From: Pluralibacter sp. UBA7423
GTDB lineage: Bacteria > Pseudomonadota > Gammaproteobacteria > Enterobacterales > Enterobacteriaceae
Length of the DNA stretch: 64,000 nt
Assembly (NCBI GenBank): GCA_002470465.1
Contig: DKMD01000015.1
Location: forward strand, 1 to 64,000
Direction: 5' to 3'
Part shown: positions 8,602 to 17,818 of the stretch, one piece after another
How the letters are laid out: every line of letters starts with the position of its first letter
Numbering within the stretch: position 1 is the first letter of the stretch
The notes under the pieces: model-generated
Databases searched by the model: none
The model's input: only the letters and a program-made list of their open reading frames with translations
What the model was told of the DNA's origin: nothing
Made by a program: the position numbers and the translations under genes

Positions 8602-9514
8602 ATCCCGCTTTCGCACAATCAGGAAAAGCAGGCAGATTCCAGAAAGCGTTCACTTCAGCCTTCAGCCAGTCGCGGAAATAAGCGACGCGCGGCAGATTTT
8701 CTTTCCCCGGCGCTGTTTCCAGCCAGTAGCCGTTCTGACTCTGTAACTCCGTTGTTGATACCAGCGTCAGTAGCCCGGTATTCAGCTCATTGCGGATCAT
8801 CATCTTGTCGAGTATGGCAAAACCCGCTCCGGTGACGCAGGCGTTGATCACCTGATCTTCAGTACTGAATTCCAGTCCGCCCGTCATCGTGCATTGCTGT
8901 TGTCCATCTGCTTCAAGCCAGCGCGCCCAGTTATCCAGCCGTGCGTCGCCGTTGAGGATATGCAGCTGCGGATGGCTCTCCAGCGAGGGAAAAGTCTGCC
9001 CCACCATCAGCAGCGGGCTGGCCACCAGCACCAGCCGTTCATGACACAGCCACTCACCCTGCTGCTGGGCCTGCCATGGCGTGCCGAAGCGCACCGCGCA
9101 GTCGAAATCACAATATTTCTGCCGCATTTCGCTCACCAGCGCGATTTGCAGCTGGTTGTTCTTTTTCCGCAGTGCGACCAGGCGCGGCGCAAGCCAGCGC
9201 GTGGCAAAGGTGGGGGCCACCTGCAGTCGCAAATGCTGTAGCGGGTTACGCAGCTGTACCTGGCTGATGCCACCTTCCAGCATGTCCAACGACTGACGCA
9301 CGACGGGCAACAGCAGGGCGGCATCCTGCGTCAGTTCAAGGCCGCTGTGGGCGCGAATAAACAGCAGCTTGCCTAAAAACTCCTCCAGCTGCTTTATCTG
9401 GCGGCTGGCGGCGCTTTGGGTGATACACAATGCCTGAGCCGCTTTGCTGAGGCTCAGCGTGCGACAGGTCTCCTCAAATACGCGCAGGGTGCTTAACGAG
9501 GGCAGTTTTCTCAC
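8600..9514 (-). CDS. LysR-family transcriptional regulator
   Basis: This is a 304-residue LysR-type DNA-binding regulator. The winged helix-turn-helix spans about residues 8-65 (LSLSKAAQALCITQSAASRQ) and the effector-binding domain about 90-295. The pattern resembles the GcvA/TrpI subgroup, but I cannot name it. It is divergent from the MFS-Fae-AKR-ALDH genes with about 235 bases between, the usual layout for a LysR protein controlling the adjacent operon and itself. The inducer is probably a substrate or intermediate of that cluster. This is inferred from position only. Confidence 0.85.
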   Translation of the reverse strand: MRKLPSLSTLRVFEETCRTLSLSKAAQALCITQSAASRQIKQLEEFLGKLLFIRAHSGLELTQDAALLLPVVRQSLDMLEGGISQVQLRNPLQHLRLQVAPTFATRWLAPRLVALRKKNNQLQIALVSEMRQKYCDFDCAVRFGTPWQAQQQGEWLCHERLVLVASPLLMVGQTFPSLESHPQLHILNGDARLDNWARWLEADGQQQCTMTGGLEFSTEDQVINACVTGAGFAILDKMMIRNELNTGLLTLVSTTELQSQNGYWLETAPGKENLPRVAYFRDWLKAEVNAFWNLPAFPDCAKAG

Positions 9515-9749
9515 CGGGAGATCGCCTTTTACTGTTGTGTTAATTGATTGTTACCAGATAGCAGGCAAAAACGATGTGCGGGTATGACTATTTCGCAGAA
9601 AGAAGAGGGCGATCACATGCATTTTACTCATAGGGGTATGCACAGAACGCGCTCGCCAGGCAGACGGTTTGTTGTCATGTTGTTAACCGAAATGAAACAT
9701 AAAAATTACGACAACCCTACAAACTCAGCTCCTGATGGAGGACGAGTCA
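9515..9749. promoter_or_regulatory. Divergent LysR/MFS control region
   Basis: This spacer separates the regulator from its presumed target operon. It holds a direct repeat, GGGTATG, at 9580-9586 and 9634-9640, each inside a GTGC/TGCAC-like context, which could be regulator contacts. A GGAGG ribosome site precedes the transporter ATG by 8 bases. No confident -35/-10 was assigned. Confidence 0.4.
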
Positions 9750-11111
9750 ATGCAACAACTGACACAACAAGCTGTGCGGATGGATGATGTCCCGTTAAAC
9801 CGGTTCCATCTTAAAATCGCGGGCCTCACCTTTGGCGCGCATTTCACCGACGGTTATGTTCTTGGGGTCATTGGTTTTGCCCTTTCCCAAATCCGCCCTG
9901 AAATGGCGCTCACGCCTTTTCAGGAGGGGATGCTCGGCAGCTCGGCGTTGCTGGGTCTGTTTCTCGGTAGCCTGATCCTCGGCTGGATCTCCGACTATAC
10001 CGGCCGTCAGAAAATCTTCTGCTTCAGCTTCGTGGTCATTACGCTGGCCTCGGCGGCGCAGTTCTTTGCCACCACGCCGGAGCAGCTTTTCTGGCTGCGG
10101 GTCATGGTCGGCATTGGGCTTGGAGGCGATTTCTCTGTCGGACACACCATGCTGGCAGAGTTTTCTCCACGTAAACATCGTGGCGTGCTGTTGGGGTCAT
10201 TCAGCGTTATCTGGACGGTGGGCTACGTTGCCGCAAGCTTTGCCGGGCACTTTATGACGGCACTGGGACCGGAAGCCTGGCGCTGGTTGCTGTCGTCATC
10301 GGCGGTTCCGGCGTTCATTATTCTGCTGCTGCGCATTGGTACGCCGGAATCTCCTCGCTGGCTGATGGGTAAAGGCCGACGCCAGCAGGCGATGGACATC
10401 GTGCACCGCTATTTTGGCCCGCACGTTCTGCTGGTGGATGAAGCGCCGGTCGTCTCGCGGCAGCGGTTCCTGTCGCTGTTCGGGCCGAAGTATCGCCGCC
10501 GTACCGCCTTTAACAGCCTGTTCTTCGTTTGCCTGGTCATTCCCTATTTCGCGATCTACACCTTCCTGCCGTCGATTCTGAAGGCGATGGGGCTCGATCA
10601 AAACTTTGGTACTGATTTGCTGCTGAACGGCCTGCTGATCGTCGGCGCGCTGCTCGGGATCGTACTGACGGTCGTCTGCTCCCGTCGCGGGTTCCTGATT
10701 GGCGCATTTGTGTTCCTGGCCGCGTGCCTGGCGCTGATGAGCCTGCTGCCGGGGAGTTTCCACTTCGGACTGATTGCGTTGTTCGCTGCCTTCACGCTGA
10801 TGATGTCTGCCGTCAGCAATCTGGTGGGCGTCTTCCCGGCGGAAAGCTTCCCGACCGAAGTGCGTTCCATGGGCGTCGGATTTGCCACTTCAATGAGTCG
10901 TCTGGGCTCCGCCATCGGCACCGCCATGTTACCGCTCTCTATCGTTCATTTTGGTATGCCCGTCACCACCGGCATCCTCGCGCTGATTCTGGTGATTGGC
11001 GCCATCGTTTCTCTTGCATGGGCACCGGAAACCAAAGACCTGACCCTGGTTGACGCCGCCCATGACCCGCAACAACGAACTGACACTCGCGCCGCGGTGC
11101 CGGCGGAATAA
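9750..11111 (+). CDS. MFS transporter
   Basis: The protein has 453 residues with about 12 predicted membrane helices. The loop 2-3 signature appears as GWISDYTGRQK and the central sugar-porter-like signature as TPESPRWL. A metabolite:proton symporter bringing a substrate into the cytoplasm is the likely role; the substrate is unknown. The chosen ATG has GGAGG 8 bases upstream, whereas an ATG 15 bases earlier lies within that ribosome site. It is the first gene of a tight four-gene operon (20-base gap to the Fae-family gene), so the cargo is probably the compound handled by the downstream enzymes. Confidence 0.87.
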   Translation: MQQLTQQAVRMDDVPLNRFHLKIAGLTFGAHFTDGYVLGVIGFALSQIRPEMALTPFQEGMLGSSALLGLFLGSLILGWISDYTGRQKIFCFSFVVITLASAAQFFATTPEQLFWLRVMVGIGLGGDFSVGHTMLAEFSPRKHRGVLLGSFSVIWTVGYVAASFAGHFMTALGPEAWRWLLSSSAVPAFIILLLRIGTPESPRWLMGKGRRQQAMDIVHRYFGPHVLLVDEAPVVSRQRFLSLFGPKYRRRTAFNSLFFVCLVIPYFAIYTFLPSILKAMGLDQNFGTDLLLNGLLIVGALLGIVLTVVCSRRGFLIGAFVFLAACLALMSLLPGSFHFGLIALFAAFTLMMSAVSNLVGVFPAESFPTEVRSMGVGFATSMSRLGSAIGTAMLPLSIVHFGMPVTTGILALILVIGAIVSLAWAPETKDLTLVDAAHDPQQRTDTRAAVPAE

Positions 11112-11131
11112 CATCATCTGAGGAGTACAAC

Positions 11132-11635
11132 GTGGAAATGTATATCGGTGAAGGCTTTGAGGGGAACGGCGTTAACGCCTCGCACATCAACATCATGATT
11201 GGGCCACGCAGCGGCGTGGTTGGGCAGGCCTTCTCTTCGAGTCTGGCCTCGCCAAGCCAGGGTCACTGCCCGTTTATGGTGGTGATTAAGCCCAATATCC
11301 CGGCGAAGCCGATGACGCTGTATGTCAACAAAGCGGAAATCAACGGCGAGATGCACGCCAATGCCACCTGGGGTGCTTCTCAGGCGGCGATTGCGAAAGC
11401 CGTTACGGAAGCCTTGCTGGAAGGCGTGCTGCCTGCGGAAGCAGAAAACGAGTGGTGCGTGGTTACCGCCAACTGGGTCAACCCGGGCTGCAACGATCTG
11501 GATGAGGTTTATCGCAACAACTACAACGCCTGCCGCAACGCCATTCGTGCGGCGATGAAAGGCTTACCGCAGCGTAGCGAAATTGCCGACACTGTAAGCC
11601 AACCGTCTAACCCGTTCTATACGCCAAAGGTCTGA
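11132..11635 (+). CDS. Formaldehyde-activating enzyme (Fae) family protein
   Basis: Fae in methylotrophs condenses formaldehyde with tetrahydromethanopterin. This 167-residue protein fits the family in length and in its N-terminal motif: IGEGFEGNGVNASHINIMIG aligns by memory with GEALVGDGNEVAHIDLIIG of the Methylorubrum enzyme. His18 falls at the histidine proposed there as the active-site acid (His22). A GTG start was chosen because AGGAG lies 6 bases upstream; an ATG two codons later is the alternative. Enterobacteria are not known to make tetrahydromethanopterin, so the cofactor or aldehyde acceptor here is unknown. It sits between the transporter and the aldo/keto reductase (10-base gap). 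Family is confident; reaction is not. Confidence 0.82.
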   Translation: MEMYIGEGFEGNGVNASHINIMIGPRSGVVGQAFSSSLASPSQGHCPFMVVIKPNIPAKPMTLYVNKAEINGEMHANATWGASQAAIAKAVTEALLEGVLPAEAENEWCVVTANWVNPGCNDLDEVYRNNYNACRNAIRAAMKGLPQRSEIADTVSQPSNPFYTPKV

Positions 11636-11645
11636 GGACAACGCG

Positions 11646-12689
11646 ATGCAATACATTCATCTGGGACAAAGCGGCCTGAAGGTTTCCCGTCTGTGCCTGG
11701 GCACCATGAATATGGGCAGCAAGCAGTGGAAGCCATGGATTTTTGACGAAGCGCAGAGCGAACCGCTCATTCGCCACGCGCTGGAACAGGGCATCAACTT
11801 TATCGATCTGGCTGATTTTTACTCCAGCGGTGCGGGTGAAGAGGTCGTCGGTCGGGTGGTTTCACGCATCGCTAACCGCGATGAACTGGTGCTGACCACC
11901 AAAGTGGGTTATCCGATTGGCGGTGGTCTCAACAATCAGGGCCACTCGCGCAAGCACATCATGGACAGCATCGACGCCAGCCTGCGTCGTCTGGGCACCG
12001 ATTATGTCGATATCTACATGCTGCATTATTTCGACGTGAACACGCCGGTGGAAGAAACCTGGGCGGCGATGGATGCGATAGTTCGCTCCGGTAAAGCTCG
12101 ATACGTCGGCGTATCGACCATGTACACCTGGCAACTGGCGAAAATTCTCTGGTGCTGCGAGCGTAACGGCTTCGTTAAGCCGATCAATATGCAGCTCCAG
12201 CTGAACTGCGCCTACCGCGAAGAAGAGCGGGAAATGATCCCCTTCTGCCGCGATCAGGGGCTTGGCGTGTCGGTCTTCAGCCCGCTGGCCCGTGGCCTGC
12301 TGAGCTGTGATTTCAACTCTGTGCGCAATAAAACGGACTTCTTCACTCAGGAAATGTATGCCGATGGTGCATCGCTGGATGTGGCTCACTCCGTCAGCCG
12401 GGTTGCCGCGCTGCGTGGCGTAACGCCAGCGCAAGTGGCGCAGTCGTGGGTGCTGCACCATCCGGGCGTGGACTGCATGCTGGTAGGGGCAGATTCAGTC
12501 GCTCAGATTGATACCGCGGTGGCGGCGCTGGAAACCGAACTTAGCGCCGATGAGCTCTACGAGCTGGAACGCAATTACACGCCGTGCGATGTGATCAACG
12601 ACTACACCGCAGGCAAGCGTATTGCACGGGAGCCGCGTCCGGCGCAGGGCATTTTTATCGATGAACTCAACGCAAGGAAAATCGCATGA
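11646..12689 (+). CDS. Aldo/keto reductase
   Basis: This is a 347-residue NAD(P)-dependent oxidoreductase of the aldo/keto reductase superfamily, a cytosolic TIM barrel. The catalytic tetrad can be placed as Asp54 and Tyr59 (FIDLADFYSSG), Lys86 (LTTKVGY) and His127 (YMLHYFD). The cofactor-binding region near the C-terminus includes MLVGADSVAQI. It looks closest to the YajO-like group with a long C-terminal tail. It overlaps the aldehyde dehydrogenase by 4 bases (ATGA), implying coupled translation. It probably interconverts an aldehyde or ketone and an alcohol in the same pathway. The substrate is unknown. Confidence 0.9.
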   Translation: MQYIHLGQSGLKVSRLCLGTMNMGSKQWKPWIFDEAQSEPLIRHALEQGINFIDLADFYSSGAGEEVVGRVVSRIANRDELVLTTKVGYPIGGGLNNQGHSRKHIMDSIDASLRRLGTDYVDIYMLHYFDVNTPVEETWAAMDAIVRSGKARYVGVSTMYTWQLAKILWCCERNGFVKPINMQLQLNCAYREEEREMIPFCRDQGLGVSVFSPLARGLLSCDFNSVRNKTDFFTQEMYADGASLDVAHSVSRVAALRGVTPAQVAQSWVLHHPGVDCMLVGADSVAQIDTAVAALETELSADELYELERNYTPCDVINDYTAGKRIAREPRPAQGIFIDELNARKIA

Positions 12690-14131
12690 GCCGTTTTGAG
12701 CCGTTAATCCGCACGGGCTGGTATTGCGAAGGTGAATGGCGCAATGCAGTCGAAAGCTATCCGGTCATTAACCCGGCAACGGAGGAAACCGTCGCCCAGG
12801 TGGCGATGGCAGGAAAAAACGAAACGCTCGAGGCGATTGCCTCAGCATCCCGCGCGTTGCCTGCCTGGAAAGGCCAGACGGCAGGAGCAAGGTCCAAAAT
12901 TCTGCAACGCTGGTATCAGCTGATCGTGGAAAACCAGCAGGCGCTGGCGGAGCTGGTGGTGGCAGAGCAGGGGAAAGTGCTGGCCGAGGCGATGGGTGAA
13001 GTCATGTACGCCGCGAGCTTTATCGAGTGGTTTGCCGAAGAGGGCAAACGTGCCTACGGCAAAACCATTCCTGAAAGTAAAAATGGTAACCGGATCATTA
13101 CGTTTAAAGAACCAGTGGGCGTGGTTGCTGCCATCACGCCGTGGAATTTCCCGCTGGCGATGCTGACGCGTAAGCTCGGCCCTGCGCTGGCGGCGGGCTG
13201 TACTGCCGTGATTAAACCGGCGAACGAAACGCCGCTCTCCGCATTTGCATTGCTGGTGCTGGCGGAGCAGGCGGGCGTGCCTGCCGGCGTACTGAATGCC
13301 GTTACGGGCGACACGCGTGCGATTGGCGAAACGCTGATGGCGAGCCCGACGGTGCGCAAAATCTCCTTCACCGGTTCCACCGCCACCGGGAAGTTACTGA
13401 TGCGTCAGGCCGCGGACAACGTGAAAAAGCTGTCGCTGGAGCTGGGTGGAAACGCGCCGTTTATCGTGTTTGATGATGCGGATATAGAGGCCGCGGTCAA
13501 CGGCGCGATGGCGGCGAAATTCCGCAACAGCGGGCAAACCTGCGTCTGCGTTAACCGTTTCTACATTCAGAATGGCGTATACGACCAGTTTGTCTCCCGG
13601 CTGACGGAAGCCGCAGCCGCGCTGTGCGTTGCGCCAGGCATGAGTGAAGGCGCGCAGCAGGGACCGTTGATTCACCAACAGGCTGTAGAAAAAGTGGATA
13701 TCCATGTTCGTGATGCGCTGAGCCGTGGGGCAAAGCTAATGTGTGGCGGCGAGCGCCATGCGCTGGGGAAAAGCTTTTATCAGCCGACGGTCCTGGCGAG
13801 CGTCACCGAAGAGATGCGCATTGCCCATGAAGAAACCTTTGGTCCGGTAGCCGCCTGCTTCCGTTTTAGCTCCGAAGAAGAAGCCATTGAGCGCGCGAAC
13901 GCCACGCCGTTTGGGCTGGCTTCTTATCTTTATACGCGTGATTTAGCCAGAGCCTTTCGCGTGACTCGCGCGCTGGAAAGCGGCATGGTCGGCGTTAACG
14001 AAGGGATCATTTCCACGGAAGTCGCGCCGTTTGGTGGCGTGAAGGAGTCCGGGCTTGGGCGCGAAGGGGCAGACGTTGGCCTCGAAGAGTACCTGGAAAC
14101 GAAATACATGAATCTCGGGCAGCTTGGCTGA
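12686..14131 (+). CDS. NAD(P)-dependent aldehyde dehydrogenase (GabD-like)
   Basis: The 481-residue protein has the full ALDH fold. Visible catalytic residues are Asn154 (TPWNFP), Lys177 (VIKPAN) for cofactor binding, Glu252 (LELGG) as base and Cys286 (NSGQTC) as nucleophile, with a second Cys at 288. Length and motifs are close to succinate-semialdehyde dehydrogenases, so automatic pipelines would name it GabD. The operon context (MFS, Fae family, AKR) does not suggest GABA use, and another semialdehyde or short aldehyde is as likely. It is the last gene of the cluster, followed by a long hairpin. Confidence 0.9.
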   Translation: MSRFEPLIRTGWYCEGEWRNAVESYPVINPATEETVAQVAMAGKNETLEAIASASRALPAWKGQTAGARSKILQRWYQLIVENQQALAELVVAEQGKVLAEAMGEVMYAASFIEWFAEEGKRAYGKTIPESKNGNRIITFKEPVGVVAAITPWNFPLAMLTRKLGPALAAGCTAVIKPANETPLSAFALLVLAEQAGVPAGVLNAVTGDTRAIGETLMASPTVRKISFTGSTATGKLLMRQAADNVKKLSLELGGNAPFIVFDDADIEAAVNGAMAAKFRNSGQTCVCVNRFYIQNGVYDQFVSRLTEAAAALCVAPGMSEGAQQGPLIHQQAVEKVDIHVRDALSRGAKLMCGGERHALGKSFYQPTVLASVTEEMRIAHEETFGPVAACFRFSSEEEAIERANATPFGLASYLYTRDLARAFRVTRALESGMVGVNEGIISTEVAPFGGVKESGLGREGADVGLEEYLETKYMNLGQLG

Positions 14132-14137
14132 CCTGAC

Positions 14138-14172
14138 TTTCCCGGTTCAGGCCGTTGCCCTGAATCGGGAAA
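14138..14172 (+). terminator. Hairpin closing the accessory operon
   Basis: A 14-bp stem with a single G-T wobble (TTTCCCGGTTCAGG with CCTGAATCGGGAAA) and a 7-base loop lies 6 bases past the aldehyde dehydrogenase stop. The downstream T-run is weak. Confidence 0.65.
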
Positions 14173-14226
14173 TCCTCGCTTTAACGTCTGCTTCGGCATT
14201 TATCGCCAGTTTTCTGCAACAAACAG

Positions 14227-14255
14227 TTGTCACACCTCCCGGCTTATAAGATCAT
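14227..14255 (+). promoter_or_regulatory. glnS promoter
   Basis: TTGTCA and GATCAT are separated by 17 bases, with TTATAA just inside the spacer end. The arrangement matches the E. coli glnS promoter as I remember it. The predicted start lies about 30 bases upstream of the glnS ATG. Confidence 0.6.
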
Positions 14256-14293
14256 ATGCCGTTATATGTTGTTTACGCCTTGAGGAACCCGCG

Positions 14294-15958
14294 ATGAGTG
14301 AGGCTGAAGCCCGCCCGACTAACTTTATTCGCCAGATTATTGATGAGGATCTGGCCAGTGGTAAGCACACGACCGTTCACACCCGTTTTCCGCCAGAGCC
14401 GAACGGGTATCTGCATATCGGTCACGCTAAATCGATCTGCCTGAACTTCGGCATCGCCCAGGACTATCAGGGTCAGTGCAACCTGCGTTTCGATGACACC
14501 AACCCGGTGAAGGAAGACATCGAATACGTTGAATCGATCAAAAATGACGTCGAGTGGTTAGGTTTCCACTGGTCTGGCGATATCCGCTACTCCTCGGACT
14601 ATTTCGATACCCTGCATCAGTACGCCGTTGAGCTTATTAATAAAGGTCTGGCGTACGTCGATGAACTCTCTGCAGAAGAAATCCGCGAATACCGCGGTAC
14701 GCTGACCGCGCCGGGCAAAAACAGCCCGTACCGCGATCGCAGCGTGGAAGAGAACCTGGCGCTGTTTGAAAAAATGCGAGCCGGCGGTTTCGAAGAAGGT
14801 AAAGCGTGCCTGCGCGCCAAAATTGATATGGCGTCATCCTTCGTCGTAATGCGCGATCCGGTGCTGTACCGCATCAAATTCGCCGATCACCACCAGACCG
14901 GTAGTAAGTGGTGCATCTACCCGATGTACGACTTCACCCACTGCATCAGCGATGCGCTGGAAGGGATTACTCACTCCCTGTGTACGCTTGAGTTCCAGGA
15001 CAACCGTCGCCTGTACGACTGGGTACTGGATAACATCTCCATTCCGGTTCATCCGCGTCAGTACGAGTTCTCTCGTCTGAATCTGGAATACACCGTGATG
15101 TCCAAGCGTAAGCTGAACCAGCTGGTCACCGACAAGCATGTGGAAGGCTGGGATGACCCGCGTATGCCAACTATTTCAGGCCTGCGTCGTCGTGGCTACA
15201 CCGCAGCGTCCATCCGTGAATTCTGTAAGCGTATCGGCGTCACCAAGCAGGATAACACCATCGAAATCGCGTCGCTGGAATCCTGCATTCGTGAAGATCT
15301 GAACGAGAACGCACCGCGCGCGATGGCCGTTATCGATCCGGTTAAGCTGGTTATCGAAAACTACCAGGGCGAAGGCGAAATCGTCACCATGCCGAACCAT
15401 CCGAGCAAACCGGAAATGGGCAGCCGTGAAGTGCCGTTCAGCCGTGAAATCTGGATCGATCGCGCTGACTTCCGCGAAGAAGCGAACAAGCAGTACAAGC
15501 GTCTGGTGATGGGTAAAGAAGTGCGTCTGCGCAATGCCTACGTGGTGAAAGCGGAACGCGTTGAGAAAGATGCAGAAGGCAATATCACCACTATTTTCTG
15601 CACTTACGATGCCGACACCCTGAGCAAAGATCCGGCCGATGGCCGTAAAGTGAAAGGCGTTATTCACTGGGTGAGCGCACAGCATGCGCTGCCGGTTGAA
15701 ATTCGTCTTTACGATCGTCTGTTCAGCGTGCCAAACCCGGGTGCCGCGGAGGACTTCCTGTCCGTCATCAACCAGGACTCTCTGGTGATCAAACAGGGTT
15801 ACGCTGAACCTTCCCTGAAAGCCGCTAAGGCGGGCGTTGCGCATCAGTTCGAACGCGAAGGTTACTTCTGCCTCGACAGCCGTTACAGCACCGCTGATAA
15901 GCTGGTCTTCAACCGCACCGTTGGCCTGCGCGATACCTGGGCGAAAGCGGGCGAGTAA
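14294..15958 (+). CDS. glnS: Glutaminyl-tRNA synthetase
   Basis: GlnS charges tRNA-Gln with glutamine in the cytosol. The 554 residues equal the E. coli enzyme. The class I signatures are both present: HIGH in [12 protein letters not shown] near residue 40 and the KMSKS equivalent VMSKRKL near 269. The C-terminal beta-barrel anticodon-binding domains occupy about residues 340-554. A GAGGAA ribosome site precedes the ATG. It is a single-gene unit with its own promoter and terminator, and marks the return to conserved gene order after the accessory cluster. Confidence 0.99.
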   Translation: MSEAEARPTNFIRQIIDEDLASGKHTTVHTRFPPEPNGYLHIGHAKSICLNFGIAQDYQGQCNLRFDDTNPVKEDIEYVESIKNDVEWLGFHWSGDIRYSSDYFDTLHQYAVELINKGLAYVDELSAEEIREYRGTLTAPGKNSPYRDRSVEENLALFEKMRAGGFEEGKACLRAKIDMASSFVVMRDPVLYRIKFADHHQTGSKWCIYPMYDFTHCISDALEGITHSLCTLEFQDNRRLYDWVLDNISIPVHPRQYEFSRLNLEYTVMSKRKLNQLVTDKHVEGWDDPRMPTISGLRRRGYTAASIREFCKRIGVTKQDNTIEIASLESCIREDLNENAPRAMAVIDPVKLVIENYQGEGEIVTMPNHPSKPEMGSREVPFSREIWIDRADFREEANKQYKRLVMGKEVRLRNAYVVKAERVEKDAEGNITTIFCTYDADTLSKDPADGRKVKGVIHWVSAQHALPVEIRLYDRLFSVPNPGAAEDFLSVINQDSLVIKQGYAEPSLKAAKAGVAHQFEREGYFCLDSRYSTADKLVFNRTVGLRDTWAKAGE

Positions 15959-15978
15959 GCTTGCTGCTTTAAGTCCTG

Positions 15979-16007
15979 AAAGCGTCGCTTCGTGCGGCGC
16001 TTTTTTT
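15979..16007 (+). terminator. glnS terminator
   Basis: AAGCGTCGC pairs with GCGGCGCTT (one wobble) around a TTCGT loop, followed by seven T. Confidence 0.9.
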
Positions 16008-16173
16008 ATGCCATTTTCGCGATGCGAAATAATCTCATTTCTGCTACTGAAACACTTATCGGCTCTGTTACATATTGCCGCCTGCCCCATTTACTGGGCT
16101 GCTGACAAACCCCTGCTATTAGCGGTTCCTGCCATTTTGTCTCGCACTTGTACTTTGTAACAAAACGCAATCA

Positions 16174-16249
16174 AATATGTGCGCACTGTCATACTCTTGC
16201 GCATTCGTGCGGAAAAAGGATTGATAATTCGCGTCGCGAAAAATAGTCT
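16174..16249 (+). promoter_or_regulatory. chiP promoter with NagC palindrome and possible CRP site
   Basis: A -35 TTGATA (16221-16226) and -10 TAGTCT (16244-16249) are 17 bases apart. The spacer contains the perfect palindrome TTCGCGTCGCGAA (16228-16240), part of a NagC-type operator, so NagC would block RNA polymerase directly. A degenerate CRP-like site, TGTGC-N6-TCATA, lies at 16178-16193. E. coli chiP is known to be repressed by NagC. The rest of the 400-base gap after glnS shows no gene. Confidence 0.55.
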
Positions 16250-16337
16250 ACTGACATAGCGTCAGGCCCTTTCTGCCTCGCTACTTTTTTGCAGTGCTTA
16301 TTTTATCGCTTTCGCCTTTTGCGACGGCGTTTTTAAA

Positions 16338-16348
16338 GTCAAAGAGGA
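16338..16348 (+). promoter_or_regulatory. ChiX sRNA pairing site in the chiP leader
   Basis: GTCAAAGAGGA is the exact complement of the ChiX seed TCCTCTTTGAC as I remember it and covers the ribosome-binding site 8 bases before the chiP ATG. In E. coli and Salmonella, ChiX pairs here to silence chiPQ unless chitosugars are present. The chiX gene itself is not in this window. Confidence 0.8.
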
Positions 16349-16355
16349 TATACAC

Positions 16356-17768
16356 ATGCGTACGTTCAGTGGCAAACGTAGTACGCTGGCGCTGGCTATT
16401 GCCGCCGTCACCGCAATGTCGGGCTGGGTTGCATCTCCGCAGGCCAGTGCAGCAGGATTCGTAGACGATTCAACGTTAACCGGCGGCATCTATTACTGGC
16501 AGCGTGAGCGTGACCGTAAAGACGTCACTGACGGTGACAAGTACAAAACCAACCTTTCTCACTCGACCTGGAACGCCAACCTCGACTTCCAGTCTGGCTT
16601 CGCCGCTGATTTCATCGGGCTTGATATCGCCGCCTTTACCGCAATCGAAATGGCCGAATCTGCCGAAAGCGGCCACCCGAACGAAATCGCGTTTTCCTCT
16701 ATCAATAAGGGCTACGACGAAGACTACTCCGGTGATAAGAGCGGGATTAGCCTTTATAAAGCCGCTGCGAAATTTAAGCTTGGGCCTGCCTGGGCTCGTG
16801 CGGGTTACATTCAGCCAACCGGCCAGACGCTGTTAGCGCCGCACTGGAGCTTTATGCCTGGCACCTATCAGGGTGCTGAAGCCGGGGCGAACTTTGACTA
16901 CGGTGATGCGGGCGCGCTGAGCTTCTCGTACATGTGGACCAACGAGTACAAGGCACCATGGCACCTTGAAACCGACAAGTTCTACCAGAATGACAGGAAA
17001 ACCAAAGTCGATTATCTCCACTCCATCGGTGCGAAGTACGACTTTAAAAATGACCTCGTTCTGGAAGCCGCATTTGGTCAGGCGCAGGGCTTTATGGATC
17101 AGTACTTCGCCAAAGCCAGCTACAAATTCGACGTGGCCGGTACGCCACTTTCTACCAGCTACCAGTTCTATGGTGCACGTGACACCGTAGATAAAAACAC
17201 CGTCAACGATATTTACGACGGTACCGCATGGTTACAGGCTCTGACCTTCGGCTACAAAGTGGCTGACGTAGTTGACCTGCGCCTCGAAGGGACATGGGTT
17301 AAGGCAGAAGGCCAGCAGGGCTTCTTCCTGCAGCGTATGACGCCAACTTATGCTTCCTCCAACGGTCGTCTGGATATCTGGTGGGATAACCGTTCCGACT
17401 TCAACGCCAACGGCGAAAAAGCCGTGTTCTTCGGCGGAATGTATGACCTGAAAAACTGGAACCTGCCAGGCTGGGCGGTGGGCGCTTCCTACGTTTACGC
17501 GTGGGATGCTAAACCGGCGGACTGGATGATCAACAGCGCAGGACAGAAAGAGAGCATTGCCTCAAACAAAATCAAAGAGTCTTCCTACAGTCTCGATGCG
17601 ATGTACACCGTCCAGGAAGGGCGCGCCAAAGGCACGCTGTTCAAGCTGCACTTCACTCAGTACGACAACCATTCAGATATCCCAAGCTGGGGCGGTGGCT
17701 ACGGCAACATGTTCCAGGATGAGCGCGACGTGAAATTCATCGTTATCGCTCCGTTCACCATCTTCTGA
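16356..17768 (+). CDS. chiP: Chitoporin ChiP
   Basis: ChiP is an outer-membrane porin of the OprD type that admits chitooligosaccharides to the periplasm. It has 470 residues, near the 468 of E. coli. A signal peptide of about 32 residues ends in SPQASA-A. The mature part alternates short amphipathic strands typical of a beta-barrel and ends in Phe (VIAPFTIF), the usual outer-membrane assembly signal. It is followed by chiQ in one operon. Expression is predicted to depend on NagC and ChiX, linking it to the nag genes upstream. Confidence 0.96.
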   Translation: MRTFSGKRSTLALAIAAVTAMSGWVASPQASAAGFVDDSTLTGGIYYWQRERDRKDVTDGDKYKTNLSHSTWNANLDFQSGFAADFIGLDIAAFTAIEMAESAESGHPNEIAFSSINKGYDEDYSGDKSGISLYKAAAKFKLGPAWARAGYIQPTGQTLLAPHWSFMPGTYQGAEAGANFDYGDAGALSFSYMWTNEYKAPWHLETDKFYQNDRKTKVDYLHSIGAKYDFKNDLVLEAAFGQAQGFMDQYFAKASYKFDVAGTPLSTSYQFYGARDTVDKNTVNDIYDGTAWLQALTFGYKVADVVDLRLEGTWVKAEGQQGFFLQRMTPTYASSNGRLDIWWDNRSDFNANGEKAVFFGGMYDLKNWNLPGWAVGASYVYAWDAKPADWMINSAGQKESIASNKIKESSYSLDAMYTVQEGRAKGTLFKLHFTQYDNHSDIPSWGGGYGNMFQDERDVKFIVIAPFTIF

Positions 17769-17818
17769 TAAGCGACGCGGCGGGCACGATGCCTGCCGCG
17801 TAACCATGAGGTCGTATC

